Assembly (NCBI RefSeq): GCF_030063355.1
Contig: NZ_JASISZ010000003.1
Location: forward strand, 183,223-247,222
Source: Streptomyces sp. PH10-H1
GTDB taxonomy: Bacteria; Actinomycetota; Actinomycetes; Streptomycetales; Streptomycetaceae
Direction: 5' to 3'
Length of the DNA stretch: 64,000 bases
The notes beneath the pieces were generated by a model. The model made no database searches, was not told where the DNA came from, and saw only the letters and a program-made list of their open reading frames with translations. Shown in pieces: positions 1 to 8,423 of this stretch (positions are counted from its first letter, which is position 1; each line of letters starts with the position of its first letter). A program made the position numbers and the translations under genes.

Positions 1-277
1 TGACCACCGGCGGCGCACCGGAGCCCGTTCTGACCGGCTTCGTCTTCGGCGCGGCCGGGGCCTGCGCCATCGGCTTGATCTTCCACTTGCGGAACGCGTC
101 GGCGGTACCGGACGTGTCGTCCGGCCCGCCCGGCGCGGTGCTCCCGTCCGACGACGGAGCGGCGGAGGGACCCGTTCCCGATGCCGTCGGGGCGGCGTTC
201 GGCGAGGACGAGCCCGCCGAGCACCCCGTGGCGAGCAAGAGACCGGAAAGGATCAGTCCTGCCGCTTTTCTGCGCAT
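1..277 (-). CDS. Secreted lipoprotein, N-terminal part (possible polysaccharide deacetylase)
   Basis: This gene runs off the left edge, so only about 92 N-terminal residues are visible. It opens with MRRKAAGLILSGLLLATGC, a classic lipoprotein signal peptide with the lipidated cysteine at residue 19. A Ser/Ala/Pro/Gly-rich linker follows, then a segment containing FRKWKIKPM and a Lys/Pro-rich stretch. The ATG is preceded by AGGG at a normal distance and lies 9 bases after the upstream small gene, so the two are probably co-transcribed with tsaD. From memory, a similar linker precedes a polysaccharide deacetylase (NodB) domain in Streptomyces lipoproteins at this locus. The catalytic domain is outside the window, so that assignment is inference. 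The lipoprotein call is well supported. Confidence 0.7.
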   Translation of the reverse strand, partial: MRRKAAGLILSGLLLATGCSAGSSSPNAAPTASGTGPSAAPSSDGSTAPGGPDDTSGTADAFRKWKIKPMAQAPAAPKTKPVRTGSGAPPVV

Positions 278-286
278 ATGTGAACC

Positions 287-538
287 CTATGCTGTTCGTT
301 CAAAACGCCATCTGTGTACTGAACGATGCAGAAAAGCGGCCGGGGGTTCCGCCAGTTCGGGCAGATCGGCCTCGTAGGGCGCGTCCCACCAGGTGATGAC
401 GAGCACCCGGTCCCCCGGTGCGGTGAAGTGCTCGCGGCGCAACGGGGTCCCCGTCAGCTCCTGGGCCCGGACCCACTCGAGCAGCTCGGGACCGCGCCCC
501 TCGGCGGCCCGGGCCTCCCACATCAGGGCGACGGTCAT
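287..538 (-). CDS. Small protein, 83 aa, possible ABM/dimeric ferredoxin-like fold
   Basis: A small soluble protein of unknown function. It starts [16 protein letters not shown] and has a central strand RVLVITWWDAP. The pattern of a short beta strand, a helix of the type ELLEWVRAQEL and two further strands resembles small antibiotic-biosynthesis-monooxygenase-like domains, but I see no diagnostic residue. Its ATG shares one base with the tsaD stop (TGATG), so translation is probably coupled to tsaD. It is followed 9 bases later by a lipoprotein gene. No signal peptide or membrane segment is present. The reading frame is convincing because of the coupling and the protein-like composition; the fold is a guess. 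Confidence 0.65.
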   Translation of the reverse strand: MTVALMWEARAAEGRGPELLEWVRAQELTGTPLRREHFTAPGDRVLVITWWDAPYEADLPELAEPPAAFLHRSVHRWRFERTA

Positions 539-1671
539 CAGTAGAGGTTGTCCTTGCTCAGCTCGTGCACATGATCGTGGTGCTCATGCTGGTGCTGGTG
601 AGCGGGCTGGGGCGGGTGCTCATGGGTGTGGCCGGGTACCGAGACCTCGGTGACGGGCAGCGAGGAATCGGCCGGCAGGTCCCAGGTCGACGACGGCCGG
701 TTCCTGGCCACCATCTCCGCGCCGAGGGCCGCGACCATCGCGCCGTTGTCCGTGCACAGTTCACGCCGCGGCACCCGTAGCACGATGCCCGCGTCCCCGC
801 AGCGCTCCTGCGCCAGTGAGCGCAGCCGGGAGTTCGCCGCGACGCCGCCGCCGATCATCAGATGGTCCACGCCGTTGTCCTTGCAGGCCCGGATCGCCTT
901 CCGGGTCAGCACGTCCACCACCGCCTCCTGGAACGACGCGGCCACATCCGCGACCGGCACGTCCACACCGTCCCGGCGCTGGGCCTCGACCCAGCGCGCG
1001 ACGGCCGTCTTCAGCCCGGAGAACGAGAAGTCGTACGGGGCGTCGCGCGGGCCGGTGAGCCCGCGCGGGAACCTGATGGCCTTCGGGTCGCCCTCGCGTG
1101 CGTACCGGTCGATCGCGGGACCGCCGGGAAAGCCGAGGCCCAGCACCCGGGCGACCTTGTCGAACGCCTCGCCCGCCGCATCGTCGATGGTCGAGCCCAG
1201 TGGCCGCACATCGTTGGTGATGTCCGGCGCGAGCAGCAGCGACGAGTGCCCGCCGGACACCAGCAGCGCCATCGTCGGCTCGGGCAGCACGCCGTGTTCC
1301 AGCTGGTCCACGCAGATGTGCGAGGCGAGGTGGTTGACGCCGTAGAGCGGCTTGCCGAGCGCGTACGCGTACGCCTTGGCGGCGCTCACGCCCACCAGCA
1401 GCGCGCCGGCGAGCCCGGGTCCCGCGGTGACGGCGATGCCGTCGAGGTCGCTCGCCGCGACCCCCGCCTCCTTCAGGGCGCGCTGGATCGTGGGGACCAT
1501 CGCCTCCAGGTGGGCCCGGCTGGCGATCTCGGGCACCACACCGCCGTACCGCGCGTGGTCGTCGACGCTGGACGCCACCGCGTCGGCGAGCAGGGTGTGC
1601 CCGCGGACGATGCCGACACCGGTCTCGTCGCAGGAGGTCTCGATGCCGAGGACAAGCGGCTCGTCAGCCAT
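538..1671 (-). CDS. tsaD: tRNA N6-adenosine threonylcarbamoyltransferase TsaD
   Basis: TsaD transfers the threonylcarbamoyl group from threonylcarbamoyl-AMP to A37 of ANN-decoding tRNAs, working with TsaB and TsaE. The protein shows the ASKHA ATPase start [13 protein letters not shown], the metal-binding NHLASH motif near residue 110, [10 protein letters not shown], and the [11 protein letters not shown] segment near residue 275. The core is of normal length. After about residue 345 there is a histidine-rich tail, [19 protein letters not shown], giving 377 aa against about 340 for typical homologues. Its start overlaps the rimI end by 8 bases and its stop overlaps the next small gene by one base. 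It is therefore the third gene of a tsaB-rimI-tsaD cluster. Confidence 0.97.
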   Translation of the reverse strand: MADEPLVLGIETSCDETGVGIVRGHTLLADAVASSVDDHARYGGVVPEIASRAHLEAMVPTIQRALKEAGVAASDLDGIAVTAGPGLAGALLVGVSAAKAYAYALGKPLYGVNHLASHICVDQLEHGVLPEPTMALLVSGGHSSLLLAPDITNDVRPLGSTIDDAAGEAFDKVARVLGLGFPGGPAIDRYAREGDPKAIRFPRGLTGPRDAPYDFSFSGLKTAVARWVEAQRRDGVDVPVADVAASFQEAVVDVLTRKAIRACKDNGVDHLMIGGGVAANSRLRSLAQERCGDAGIVLRVPRRELCTDNGAMVAALGAEMVARNRPSSTWDLPADSSLPVTEVSVPGHTHEHPPQPAHQHQHEHHDHVHELSKDNLY

Positions 1672-2164
1672 CAGTAGTGGTTCCTTGTACGGTGGAAGGG
1701 TCGGTCATTCGCATCACGAGCGCATCGACGCTGCCCGGCTGGTAGTAGCCCTTGCGGAAGCCGATCGGCTCGAAGCCGAAGCGCTCGTAGAGCCGTTGGG
1801 CACGAGTGTTGTCGACACGGACCTCGAGCAGCACCTCGTGGCACTCGAAGGCGGTGGCCTGGTGCATCAGGTCGGCGAGCAGCCGGGCGCCGAGGCCGGT
1901 GCCCCAGTGATCGCGGACGGCGGCTATGGTCTGCACATCGCCCGTCCCGGCGATCGCTGCCAGTCCGGCGTAGCCGACCAGGCGGTTCTGCTGTGCGGTG
2001 TCCTCGGCCACGATGTAATGGCGGGTCGCCAGCGGGTGGCGGGCGTCGGCCAGCTCGGACCAGAACATGCCGCGCGACCAGGCGTCGTCCGGGAAGAGGT
2101 CCAGCTCCAGCTCCATCACCCGGTCCAGGTCCCACCAGCGCATCTCGCGCAGTGTCACCGTCAC
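1664..2164 (-). CDS. rimI: Ribosomal protein S18-alanine N-acetyltransferase RimI
   Basis: A single-domain GNAT acetyltransferase of 166 aa. RimI acetylates the N-terminal alanine of ribosomal protein S18 using acetyl-CoA. The acetyl-CoA pyrophosphate loop is visible as [13 protein letters not shown] near residue 85, followed by the GNAT motif B region [15 protein letters not shown]. It starts with GTG and overlaps the end of tsaB by 4 bases (GTGA); its own end overlaps tsaD by 8 bases. The tsaB-rimI-tsaD order is common in bacteria and supports the name. The actual substrate cannot be proven from sequence, and other protein N-termini are possible. Confidence 0.9.
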   Translation of the reverse strand: MTVTLREMRWWDLDRVMELELDLFPDDAWSRGMFWSELADARHPLATRHYIVAEDTAQQNRLVGYAGLAAIAGTGDVQTIAAVRDHWGTGLGARLLADLMHQATAFECHEVLLEVRVDNTRAQRLYERFGFEPIGFRKGYYQPGSVDALVMRMTDPSTVQGTTTDG

Positions 2165-2823
2165 TTGGGCAGGACCGCCTTGTAGCCGGCCGGCACCTGC
2201 GCGTCGGGCCGCCGCAGGTACATCGGCAGCGGGGGCGCGAACCGTACGCCCTCCGCGAGCCGTAGGGCGGCGAGCGCGGCCAGCGCGGCGGCGGACTGGT
2301 GCTCCGGCGCGCGCACGTCCGCGAAGACCGCCGGATACAGGGCGGCTCCGGCGCCGACGGCGGGCAGGCCCGCGACGGTCTGCGCGATCTCGTCCGGCCG
2401 GTCGACGGCGGGCTCGGTCACCCGCTCGCGCGGGCTGTCGTAGCGCGCCCAGTACACCTCTTTGCGGCGGGCGTCGGTGGCCACCACGAAGGGGCCGTCG
2501 ACCCCGGCCTGCCCGGCTGCGTACGCGATCCCGTCGAGCGTGCAGATGCCGTGCACCGGCACTCCGAGCGCGTCCCCGAACGCGGCGGCGGTCACCAGGC
2601 CCACCCGCAGCCCGGTGTAAGGCCCAGGCCCGGTCCCGACGACGATGCCGGTCACCTCGCCGATCGAGGCCCCGGCCTCGGTCAGCACCCGGTCGACGGC
2701 CGGCATCAGGAGTTCTCCGTGCCGCCGCGCGTCGACGACCGTCGATTCGGCGAGCACCCGCCGGCCGTCGTACAGCGCGGCGGTCACAGCGGGAGTGGCG
2801 GTATCAAAAGCAAGCAGAAGCAC
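2161..2823 (-). CDS. tsaB: tRNA threonylcarbamoyladenosine biosynthesis protein TsaB
   Basis: TsaB is the non-catalytic ASKHA partner that dimerises with TsaD in t6A37 synthesis. The 220-aa protein starts with GTG, giving MLLLAFDTATPAV, and has the family segment IVVGTGPGPYTGLRVG near residue 65. It lacks the metal-binding histidines found in TsaD, as expected for TsaB. It is the first gene of the tsaB-rimI-tsaD cluster. On its other side lies a divergently oriented gene for a secreted protein starting at 2975. TsaE is encoded about 1.1 kb further upstream, separated by two unrelated genes. Confidence 0.95.
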   Translation of the reverse strand: MLLLAFDTATPAVTAALYDGRRVLAESTVVDARRHGELLMPAVDRVLTEAGASIGEVTGIVVGTGPGPYTGLRVGLVTAAAFGDALGVPVHGICTLDGIAYAAGQAGVDGPFVVATDARRKEVYWARYDSPRERVTEPAVDRPDEIAQTVAGLPAVGAGAALYPAVFADVRAPEHQSAAALAALAALRLAEGVRFAPPLPMYLRRPDAQVPAGYKAVLPK

Positions 2824-2974
2824 GGTGACAGCCTACGGCCCCGTCCGGCCCCCGTCCGGCCCCCGCCCGGCTCCAACACCGGGCCGCCCGGCGCCTGAGG
2901 GCAGGGTCATGCGGCGGGCCCGGCTGCTAACGTCGACCACAGCCCGCAAACCCCTCCGGAGGAGCGAACCAACC

Positions 2975-3532
2975 GTGGCAAGGATCGGGTCGGGGACCCT
3001 CGTGACAGGCCTTACCGCGGCCGCGCTCGCCGTCATCGCCGTACTGGCCGTCCAGGCCTCCGGTTCCGCGGCCGACCATCCCGTACGGGCCCGGCCGTCG
3101 GCCTCCGCCTCCACCGCGCCCTCGACGAAGGCGCCCCCGCCCGCCAAGGCGCCGGCGCTGCCCGCGAACACCGGCAGCGGCAAGCGGGTCGTCTACGGGC
3201 TGGCGGCGAAGCGGGTGTGGCTGGTGGACGCCAACGACAAGGTGCTGCGCGCGTACGTCGTCGCGCCGGGCAGCGTCGATCCAGTTCCCGGCCGTTACAA
3301 GGTCACCTCGCGCACCGCGCGCGGCACCGGCGGCGACGGGATCCCGATCGAGCACGTGGTGCGGTTCGCGACCGTCGGCAATACGGTCATCGGCTTCAGC
3401 TCGGCGGTGGACGCCTCGATGCCGAGCCCCGACCCGCAGAAGAAGACCGGCGGCATCCGGGAGACTCCGGCCGACGGTGACGAGCTGTGGAAGCTCGCGG
3501 TGATCGACACGAGGGTCGTCGTCGTCCGCTGA
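2975..3532 (+). CDS. Secreted protein with degenerate L,D-transpeptidase (YkuD)-like domain
   Basis: The likely start is the GTG at 2975, preceded by GGAGGAG at 2958-2964; an upstream in-frame ATG at 2909 is possible but lacks a Shine-Dalgarno site. The 185-aa product has one N-terminal hydrophobic segment (about residues 6-30), a Ser/Pro/Ala/Lys-rich linker, then a C-terminal domain with KRVWLVDANDKVLRAYVVAP and PGRYKVTSRTA. These resemble the opening strands of L,D-transpeptidases. The family's catalytic SHGCxR motif is absent and the domain contains no cysteine, so if related it is catalytically dead. It is read opposite to its neighbours tsaB and the 64-aa gene. Cell-envelope location is a fair inference; function is unknown. 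Confidence 0.75.
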   Translation: MARIGSGTLVTGLTAAALAVIAVLAVQASGSAADHPVRARPSASASTAPSTKAPPPAKAPALPANTGSGKRVVYGLAAKRVWLVDANDKVLRAYVVAPGSVDPVPGRYKVTSRTARGTGGDGIPIEHVVRFATVGNTVIGFSSAVDASMPSPDPQKKTGGIRETPADGDELWKLAVIDTRVVVVR

Positions 3533-3566
3533 TTCCATCATTCGGGTGAGTGGCGCAGTTGCGCCG

Positions 3567-3761
3567 TTACGCGGCGTCGCGGCGTTCACCAGCGGTCTCG
3601 TCCGGTGGGGTGCATACGGCGGTGGCCGCCAGGCCCGCCGCCAGCAGCTCGCTCATCGACGGCAGCGCGGGAACGACGGGAACCGGGGGGACAGCGGGGG
3701 GCTTGGGCGCCGACGCGTCCGCGCGGGCGTCCGGCGCGTCCGTAGTGCCATGAGCCGGCAT
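3567..3761 (-). CDS. Small Pro/Ala-rich protein, 64 aa, unknown function
   Basis: A small gene starting with ATG at 3761 and preceded by a strong AGGAGG five bases upstream. The product begins MPAHGTTDAPDARADA, contains a proline-rich run PKPPAVPPVPVVPALP, and ends with the amphipathic segment SMSELLAAGLAATAVCTPP. It has no signal peptide. It lies 119 bases downstream of tsaE in the same direction and may be co-transcribed. Evidence that it is real is the near-ideal ribosome-binding site and the position in an otherwise empty interval. No family is recognised. Confidence 0.55.
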   Translation of the reverse strand: MPAHGTTDAPDARADASAPKPPAVPPVPVVPALPSMSELLAAGLAATAVCTPPDETAGERRDAA

Positions 3762-3880
3762 GCGTGCCTCCTGAGGGAATGTAGGCAGCCTCGACCAACA
3801 TCTGCACTCCCATGCGACCACGCCGGGGCGCCCCCGCGCAACATCTTCCCGACACGTTGTCGGAATACCGCCCCGGAGGG

Positions 3881-4417
3881 CTATGCCCCGAGCGGTGAGA
3901 GGTCCTGGTTCGCCCAGCGCCGGCCGACGCCGGTGACCGTCACCTCGCGTACGTCGTCGGCGTCCTCGTCCAGCCCGACCGCGCCGACCGACCGTGCGAT
4001 GACGACCTGCAGCCGGGCCTCGGACAGCTCCTCGACCTTGCCCTCGCCCCACTCCACGACGACCACCGACTCCGGCAGCGACACGTCGAGGTCGAGGTCC
4101 TCCATCTCGTCGAGCCCGCCGCCCAGCCGGTACGCGTCCACATGCACCAGCGCGGGCCCGCCGCTCAGCGACGGATGGACCCGTGCGATCACGAAGGTCG
4201 GCGAGGTCACCGCCCCCCGCACCCCCAGGCCCTCCCCGAGCCCGCGGGTCAGCGTCGTCTTCCCCGCGCCCAGTTCGCCGCTCAGCAGCACCAGGTCGCC
4301 GGGCAGCAGCAGAGCGGCGAGATCGCGGCCCAACTCCCGCATACGGTCGGGGGTCCTGACCGTGACTCGGACGGATACGGGGTCGTCAGCGGTGTGCTGA
4401 CCGTGCAGCGGTTCCAT
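3881..4417 (-). CDS. tsaE: t6A biosynthesis ATPase TsaE
   Basis: TsaE is the P-loop ATPase that turns over the TsaB-TsaD complex during threonylcarbamoylation of tRNA A37. The 178-aa protein has a Walker A GELGAGKTTLTRGLGEGL near residue 46, the following TSPTFVIARVH segment, VHVDAYRLGG, and VVVEWGEG, all characteristic of the family. The start ATG is 30 bases after the stop of the alpha/beta hydrolase gene, suggesting an operon alr-hydrolase-tsaE. The length is slightly above the usual 150-160 aa because of a short N-terminal extension. Confidence 0.96.
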   Translation of the reverse strand: MEPLHGQHTADDPVSVRVTVRTPDRMRELGRDLAALLLPGDLVLLSGELGAGKTTLTRGLGEGLGVRGAVTSPTFVIARVHPSLSGGPALVHVDAYRLGGGLDEMEDLDLDVSLPESVVVVEWGEGKVEELSEARLQVVIARSVGAVGLDEDADDVREVTVTGVGRRWANQDLSPLGA

Positions 4418-4447
4418 GTCCGCGAATGCTACGCGGAGCGGCGGAGG

Positions 4448-5656
4448 CTATGCCTCCTGCACCTCCGGCAGCGCCAGTTCCCTGACCGCCTGCGGCAGCG
4501 GGGCCTGGACCGCGTCCGCCGCGCGGGCCAGCAGCGCGGCCAGCTGACCGTTCACGAGCTCCGGGTACTCCAGCATCACCAGATGGCCGGCGTTCCTGAC
4601 GATTACCAGTTCCGCGGCGGGCAGCCGCTCCGCGATGTCCGCGCTGTGGTCGCTCGGCGTCAGGAGGTCCGTGTCCCCGGCCAGCACGAGCGCGGGCTTG
4701 CCGTCCAGTACGGCCAGCGCGTCCGCCTTCTCGTGCTGTATGAACGCCGGGTAGAACTCGGCGACGACATCGATCGTCGTCCCCTCGATCAGCCGCTCCG
4801 CGAACCGGGCCACCGACGCGTCGACGTCCGAGGCGAACGAGTACCGCTTGATGATCCCGGCGAAGAGGTCCGCGGTGGCCCGCCGCCCGCGCTCCACCAG
4901 ATCCACCTGCGTGCCGAGTATCCGCAGCACGCTGGGCGCCAGCACCCGGAACGCCCGCGCCCCGGCCGCCGGGAGACCCATCGTCATCGCGCCCAGCTTG
5001 CCCGCCGACGTGCCGACGAAGACCACGCCGGCCACCCGCGCGGTCACCAGCTCGGGGAACTGGTCGGCCAGCGCCATGATCGTCATGCCGCCCATCGAGT
5101 GCCCGACCAGCACCAGCGGGCCGCTCGGCGCGACGGCGTCAAGCACCGCCTTGAGGTCGCGGCCGAGCTGGTCGATCGTGGCGGGCTTCCCCTCGAGCTG
5201 GTCACGGCCGCGCTCGGAACGCCCGTGGCTGCGCTGGTCCCAGTACACAGCCCGGACACTGCCGCGCAGGGCCGCGCGCTGGAAGTGCCAGGCGTCCTGG
5301 TTGAGGCAGTAGCCATGGCAGAAGACGACGGTGAGCGGCTCGGGCGCGCCGGTCCGCTTGAAGATGCCGGTCCAGCCGCGGCGCTGGGCCACCGGCGGCT
5401 CCACGACGTCCTCGACCTCGTAGTACAGCTCGGTGCCGTCCTCCGCCGCCACGGTGCCTGGACGGCCGCGCAGGGCTCCGTACGGCCCGGCCGCGTCCAG
5501 CGCGAGGCGCGCCTTCCTGCGCATGCCGCGGCCGACGGTCAGCCGCTCCAGCGCGACGCCCGCGGCGGCGCCTGCCGCCACCACGCCGATCGCCGCACCG
5601 ACGAAGCCGGCCTGCTTGCCGGCCCGCTCCCACTTCGCTCCGCTGTCCATGGTCAT
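4448..5656 (-). CDS. Alpha/beta hydrolase with N-terminal membrane segment
   Basis: A 402-aa alpha/beta-hydrolase-fold enzyme. The N-terminus has a glycine/alanine-rich hydrophobic segment (about residues 17-36), so it is probably membrane-anchored. The nucleophile elbow is GHSMGG with Ser187, the oxyanion strand is VVFCHGYCLNQDAW, the acid is in LAGDTDLLTPSDHS and the catalytic histidine is in RNAGHLVMLEYP. The ATG at 5656 lies 10 bases after alr; a second ATG at 5650 is equally possible. The substrate is unknown. The position between alr and tsaE is typical of actinobacteria and does not define the function. Confidence 0.9.
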   Translation of the reverse strand: MTMDSGAKWERAGKQAGFVGAAIGVVAAGAAAGVALERLTVGRGMRRKARLALDAAGPYGALRGRPGTVAAEDGTELYYEVEDVVEPPVAQRRGWTGIFKRTGAPEPLTVVFCHGYCLNQDAWHFQRAALRGSVRAVYWDQRSHGRSERGRDQLEGKPATIDQLGRDLKAVLDAVAPSGPLVLVGHSMGGMTIMALADQFPELVTARVAGVVFVGTSAGKLGAMTMGLPAAGARAFRVLAPSVLRILGTQVDLVERGRRATADLFAGIIKRYSFASDVDASVARFAERLIEGTTIDVVAEFYPAFIQHEKADALAVLDGKPALVLAGDTDLLTPSDHSADIAERLPAAELVIVRNAGHLVMLEYPELVNGQLAALLARAADAVQAPLPQAVRELALPEVQEA

Positions 5657-5666
5657 CGTGTTCCCG

Positions 5667-6824
5667 CTACTCCCCTGGTACGCGTCCCCCGTTATCGACA
5701 TAGACGCGCGGCACCCGGGTCCCGATCCGCGTGACGATCTCGTATGCGATGGTGCCGGCGGCCCGCGCCCAGTCCTCCGCGGTCGGCTCGCCCCGGTCAC
5801 CCGGCCCGAACAGTACTGCCTCGTCGCCCGGCTGGGCGGCGTCACCCCCCAGGTCGACGACGAACTGGTCCATCGCGATCCGGCCCGCCACCGTCCGCAA
5901 CTTACCCGCGACCAGGACGGGACCGGTGCCCGACGCGTGCCGTGGGACGCCGTCCCCGTATCCCAGGGGAACCAGCGCCAGGGTCGTATCGCCCGGAGTG
6001 ATGTAGTGGTGGCCGTAACTGACCCCGTGGCCGCCCGGCACATGCTTCACCGACGCCAGCCGCGCGGCCAGCGTCATCACCGGCCGCAGCCCGAAGTCGG
6101 CCGGGCCGCCGAGCTGCGGCACCGGCGAGATCCCGTACATCGCGACCCCGGTCCTGACGAGGTCGAAGTGGGACTCCGGGAGTGTCAGCGTGCCCGGTGA
6201 GTTCGCCATGTGGCGCACCTCGGGGTCCAGCCCGGCGGCCGCCGCGCCGGCCAGCGCGGTGTGGAACGCCGCCAGTTCCGCGGCGATCGACGGATGCCCC
6301 GGCTCGTCGGCGCAGGAGAAGTGCGACCAGATCCCGGTGACCTTGATCAGCCCGTCGGTCTCGGCCGCCCGGGCGGCGGCGGTCAGCTCCGGCCAGTCGG
6401 CCGGCTGGCAGCCGTTACGGCCCAGGCCGGTGTCCGCCTTCAACTGCACCCTGGCCGTGCGGCCCGAGAGCCGGGCCGCCTCGCACACCCCGCGCAGCGC
6501 CCACAGGGCGCTCACCGTCACATCGATGTCCGCCTCGACCGCGGCCCGCCACGGCCCGCCGGGCGTCCACAGCCAGCACAGCAGCCGGCCGCCGACCCCG
6601 GCGGCGCGCAACGCCAGCGCCTCCTCGGGCGTGGCGGTCCCGAGCCACGTCGCCCCGGCCTCCAGCGCCGCCCGCGCACACGGCACCATCCCGTGCCCAT
6701 AGGCATCCGCCTTGACCACGGCCATCATCCCGGCCCCGGGAGCACACGCCCGCAGAGCCGCCACATTCGCCCGGAGCGCGGTCAGATCGATCTCCGCCCA
6801 GGCACGCATCGCAGTGTCGTCCAT
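5667..6824 (-). CDS. alr: Alanine racemase
   Basis: A PLP-dependent enzyme that interconverts L- and D-alanine, supplying D-alanine for peptidoglycan. The PLP-binding lysine is K38 in VVKADAYGHG; the second catalytic tyrosine region is seen as GVSYGHHY, and RTGVAMYGISP and GYGDGVPR are further family motifs. The length of 385 aa is normal. It is followed after 10 bases by the alpha/beta hydrolase gene and preceded after 79 bases by nnr. The glmS-acpS-nnr-alr run forms a likely cell-wall and cofactor operon. Confidence 0.98.
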   Translation of the reverse strand: MDDTAMRAWAEIDLTALRANVAALRACAPGAGMMAVVKADAYGHGMVPCARAALEAGATWLGTATPEEALALRAAGVGGRLLCWLWTPGGPWRAAVEADIDVTVSALWALRGVCEAARLSGRTARVQLKADTGLGRNGCQPADWPELTAAARAAETDGLIKVTGIWSHFSCADEPGHPSIAAELAAFHTALAGAAAAGLDPEVRHMANSPGTLTLPESHFDLVRTGVAMYGISPVPQLGGPADFGLRPVMTLAARLASVKHVPGGHGVSYGHHYITPGDTTLALVPLGYGDGVPRHASGTGPVLVAGKLRTVAGRIAMDQFVVDLGGDAAQPGDEAVLFGPGDRGEPTAEDWARAAGTIAYEIVTRIGTRVPRVYVDNGGRVPGE

Positions 6825-6903
6825 CCCGCCCAGTGTCTCAGGCCGGCGCCCTCATTCCCGTCACCGTGATCGCACGGGTCTACGTACCGTGATCTCGTAC
6901 GTC

Positions 6904-8358
6904 TCAGTCGCCGGCCACCTGACGCCAGGCCGCCGGGAGGTTGGCGGCGATGTCCTGGGCGGAGATGGGGGCGCCGGTGGCGGCGAGGCGGGCGGAGAGG
7001 CCGTGAAGGTGGGCGCCTGCGGAGGCGGCGTCGCGGGGGGCGAGGCCGGCGGCTAGGAGGGAGCCGGTCAGGCCGGAGAGGACGTCACCGCTGCCGGCGG
7101 TGGCGAGCCAGGACGTGCCCGTCGGGTTGACGCGGACCGGGACGGCCGGGTCCGGGTCGGCGACGAGGGTCGTCGAGCCCTTGAGGAGCACCGTCGCGCC
7201 GTAGAGCCCGGCGAGCTGCCGCACGGCGGAGAGCCGGGTCGCCTCGACCTCCTCCCGGGGCCGCCCCAGCAGCGCCGCCGCCTCCCCCGCATGGGGGGTG
7301 AGCACGGTGGCCGCCGACCGCGCGCGGACCTGTTCGCGGGAGATCAGGCGGAGCCCGTCCGCGTCGACGAGGACGGGGACGTCCGACGCGAGGACGTCGT
7401 CGACGGACTTCCGCGCGTCCGGGCCGTCGCCGAGCCCCGGCCCGACCACCCACGCCTGGACGCGGCCCGCGTGGGACGGCGGTCCCGTCGAGACGAGCGT
7501 CTCGGGGAAGCGGGCCAGCACGGCCTCCCCGCCCTGCCCGACGTACCGCACCGCGCCCGCGCCGCCCCGCAGCGCGCCCGCGACCGCGAGGACGGCCGCG
7601 CCCGGGTAGCGGTCGGAGCCGGCGACCACGCCGACGACTCCGCGCCGGTACTTGTCGCTCTCGGTGGCCGGGACCGGCAGCAGCGCGGCGACGTCCGCGA
7701 ACTGCAGGGCTTCGAGCGCCGGGGCCGGGAGGTCCGGGCCGAGGCCGATGTCGATGAGGCGCAGCGCTCCGACATACCCGGCCGCCGGGTCGATCAGCAG
7801 TCCCGGCTTGTAGGTGCCGAAGGTGACGGTGAGGTCGGCGCGCACGGCTGGGCCGTGGACCTCGCCGGTCCCGGCGTCGACACCGCTCGGCAGGTCGACG
7901 GCGACGACGGCGGCACGGGAGGCGCGCGCGGCCTCGGCCAGCGGCACGGCCGCCGGCCGCAGCCCGCCCTGGCCGCCGATGCCGACGATCCCGTCGAGGA
8001 CCAGATCGGCACCTGCGATCAGCGGCAGCGCCGCGTCGGAGTCGGCGCTCACCGTCCGGCCGCCCGCATCCCGCAGCGCGGCCAGCCCGGCGCCGTGCGC
8101 GCGGTCCGGCGCGAGCAGTACGGCGGTGACCGCGGCGCCGCGCCGGGCGAGGCGGGCGCCCGCGTACAGGGCGTCGCCCCCGTTGTCGCCGCTGCCGATC
8201 AGCAGCACCACGCGGGCGCCGTAGACGCGGCCGAGCAGCCCGGCGCAGGCGGCCGCCAGCCCGGTGGCGGCCCGCTGCATGAGCGTGCCCCCGGGCAGCC
8301 GCGCCATGAGGGCGTGTTCCGCCGCCCGGACGGTCTCGACGGTGTGTGCGTGCCGCAT
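6904..8358 (-). CDS. nnr: Bifunctional NAD(P)H-hydrate epimerase / ADP-dependent dehydratase
   Basis: A fusion enzyme that repairs hydrated NAD(P)H. The N-terminal half is the YjeF_N/NnrE epimerase, with LLIGSGDNGGDALYAGARLA near residue 55. The C-terminal half is the YjeF_C/NnrD ribokinase-like dehydratase, with VVGPGLG, VLTPHAGE and the anion-hole motif GSGDVLSGLTGSL. The ATG at 8358 (MRHAHTVETVR) is preceded by GGAGAGG and gives 484 aa, normal for the fused form. It lies between acpS and alr in the same direction. Confidence 0.95.
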   Translation of the reverse strand: MRHAHTVETVRAAEHALMARLPGGTLMQRAATGLAAACAGLLGRVYGARVVLLIGSGDNGGDALYAGARLARRGAAVTAVLLAPDRAHGAGLAALRDAGGRTVSADSDAALPLIAGADLVLDGIVGIGGQGGLRPAAVPLAEAARASRAAVVAVDLPSGVDAGTGEVHGPAVRADLTVTFGTYKPGLLIDPAAGYVGALRLIDIGLGPDLPAPALEALQFADVAALLPVPATESDKYRRGVVGVVAGSDRYPGAAVLAVAGALRGGAGAVRYVGQGGEAVLARFPETLVSTGPPSHAGRVQAWVVGPGLGDGPDARKSVDDVLASDVPVLVDADGLRLISREQVRARSAATVLTPHAGEAAALLGRPREEVEATRLSAVRQLAGLYGATVLLKGSTTLVADPDPAVPVRVNPTGTSWLATAGSGDVLSGLTGSLLAAGLAPRDAASAGAHLHGLSARLAATGAPISAQDIAANLPAAWRQVAGD

Positions 8359-8423
8359 ACGCGGTCCTCTCCGTTCCGTGCGCCCGCGGCGCGAAGGTGT
8401 GTGCCCACCACTGGTGCCGCGCG

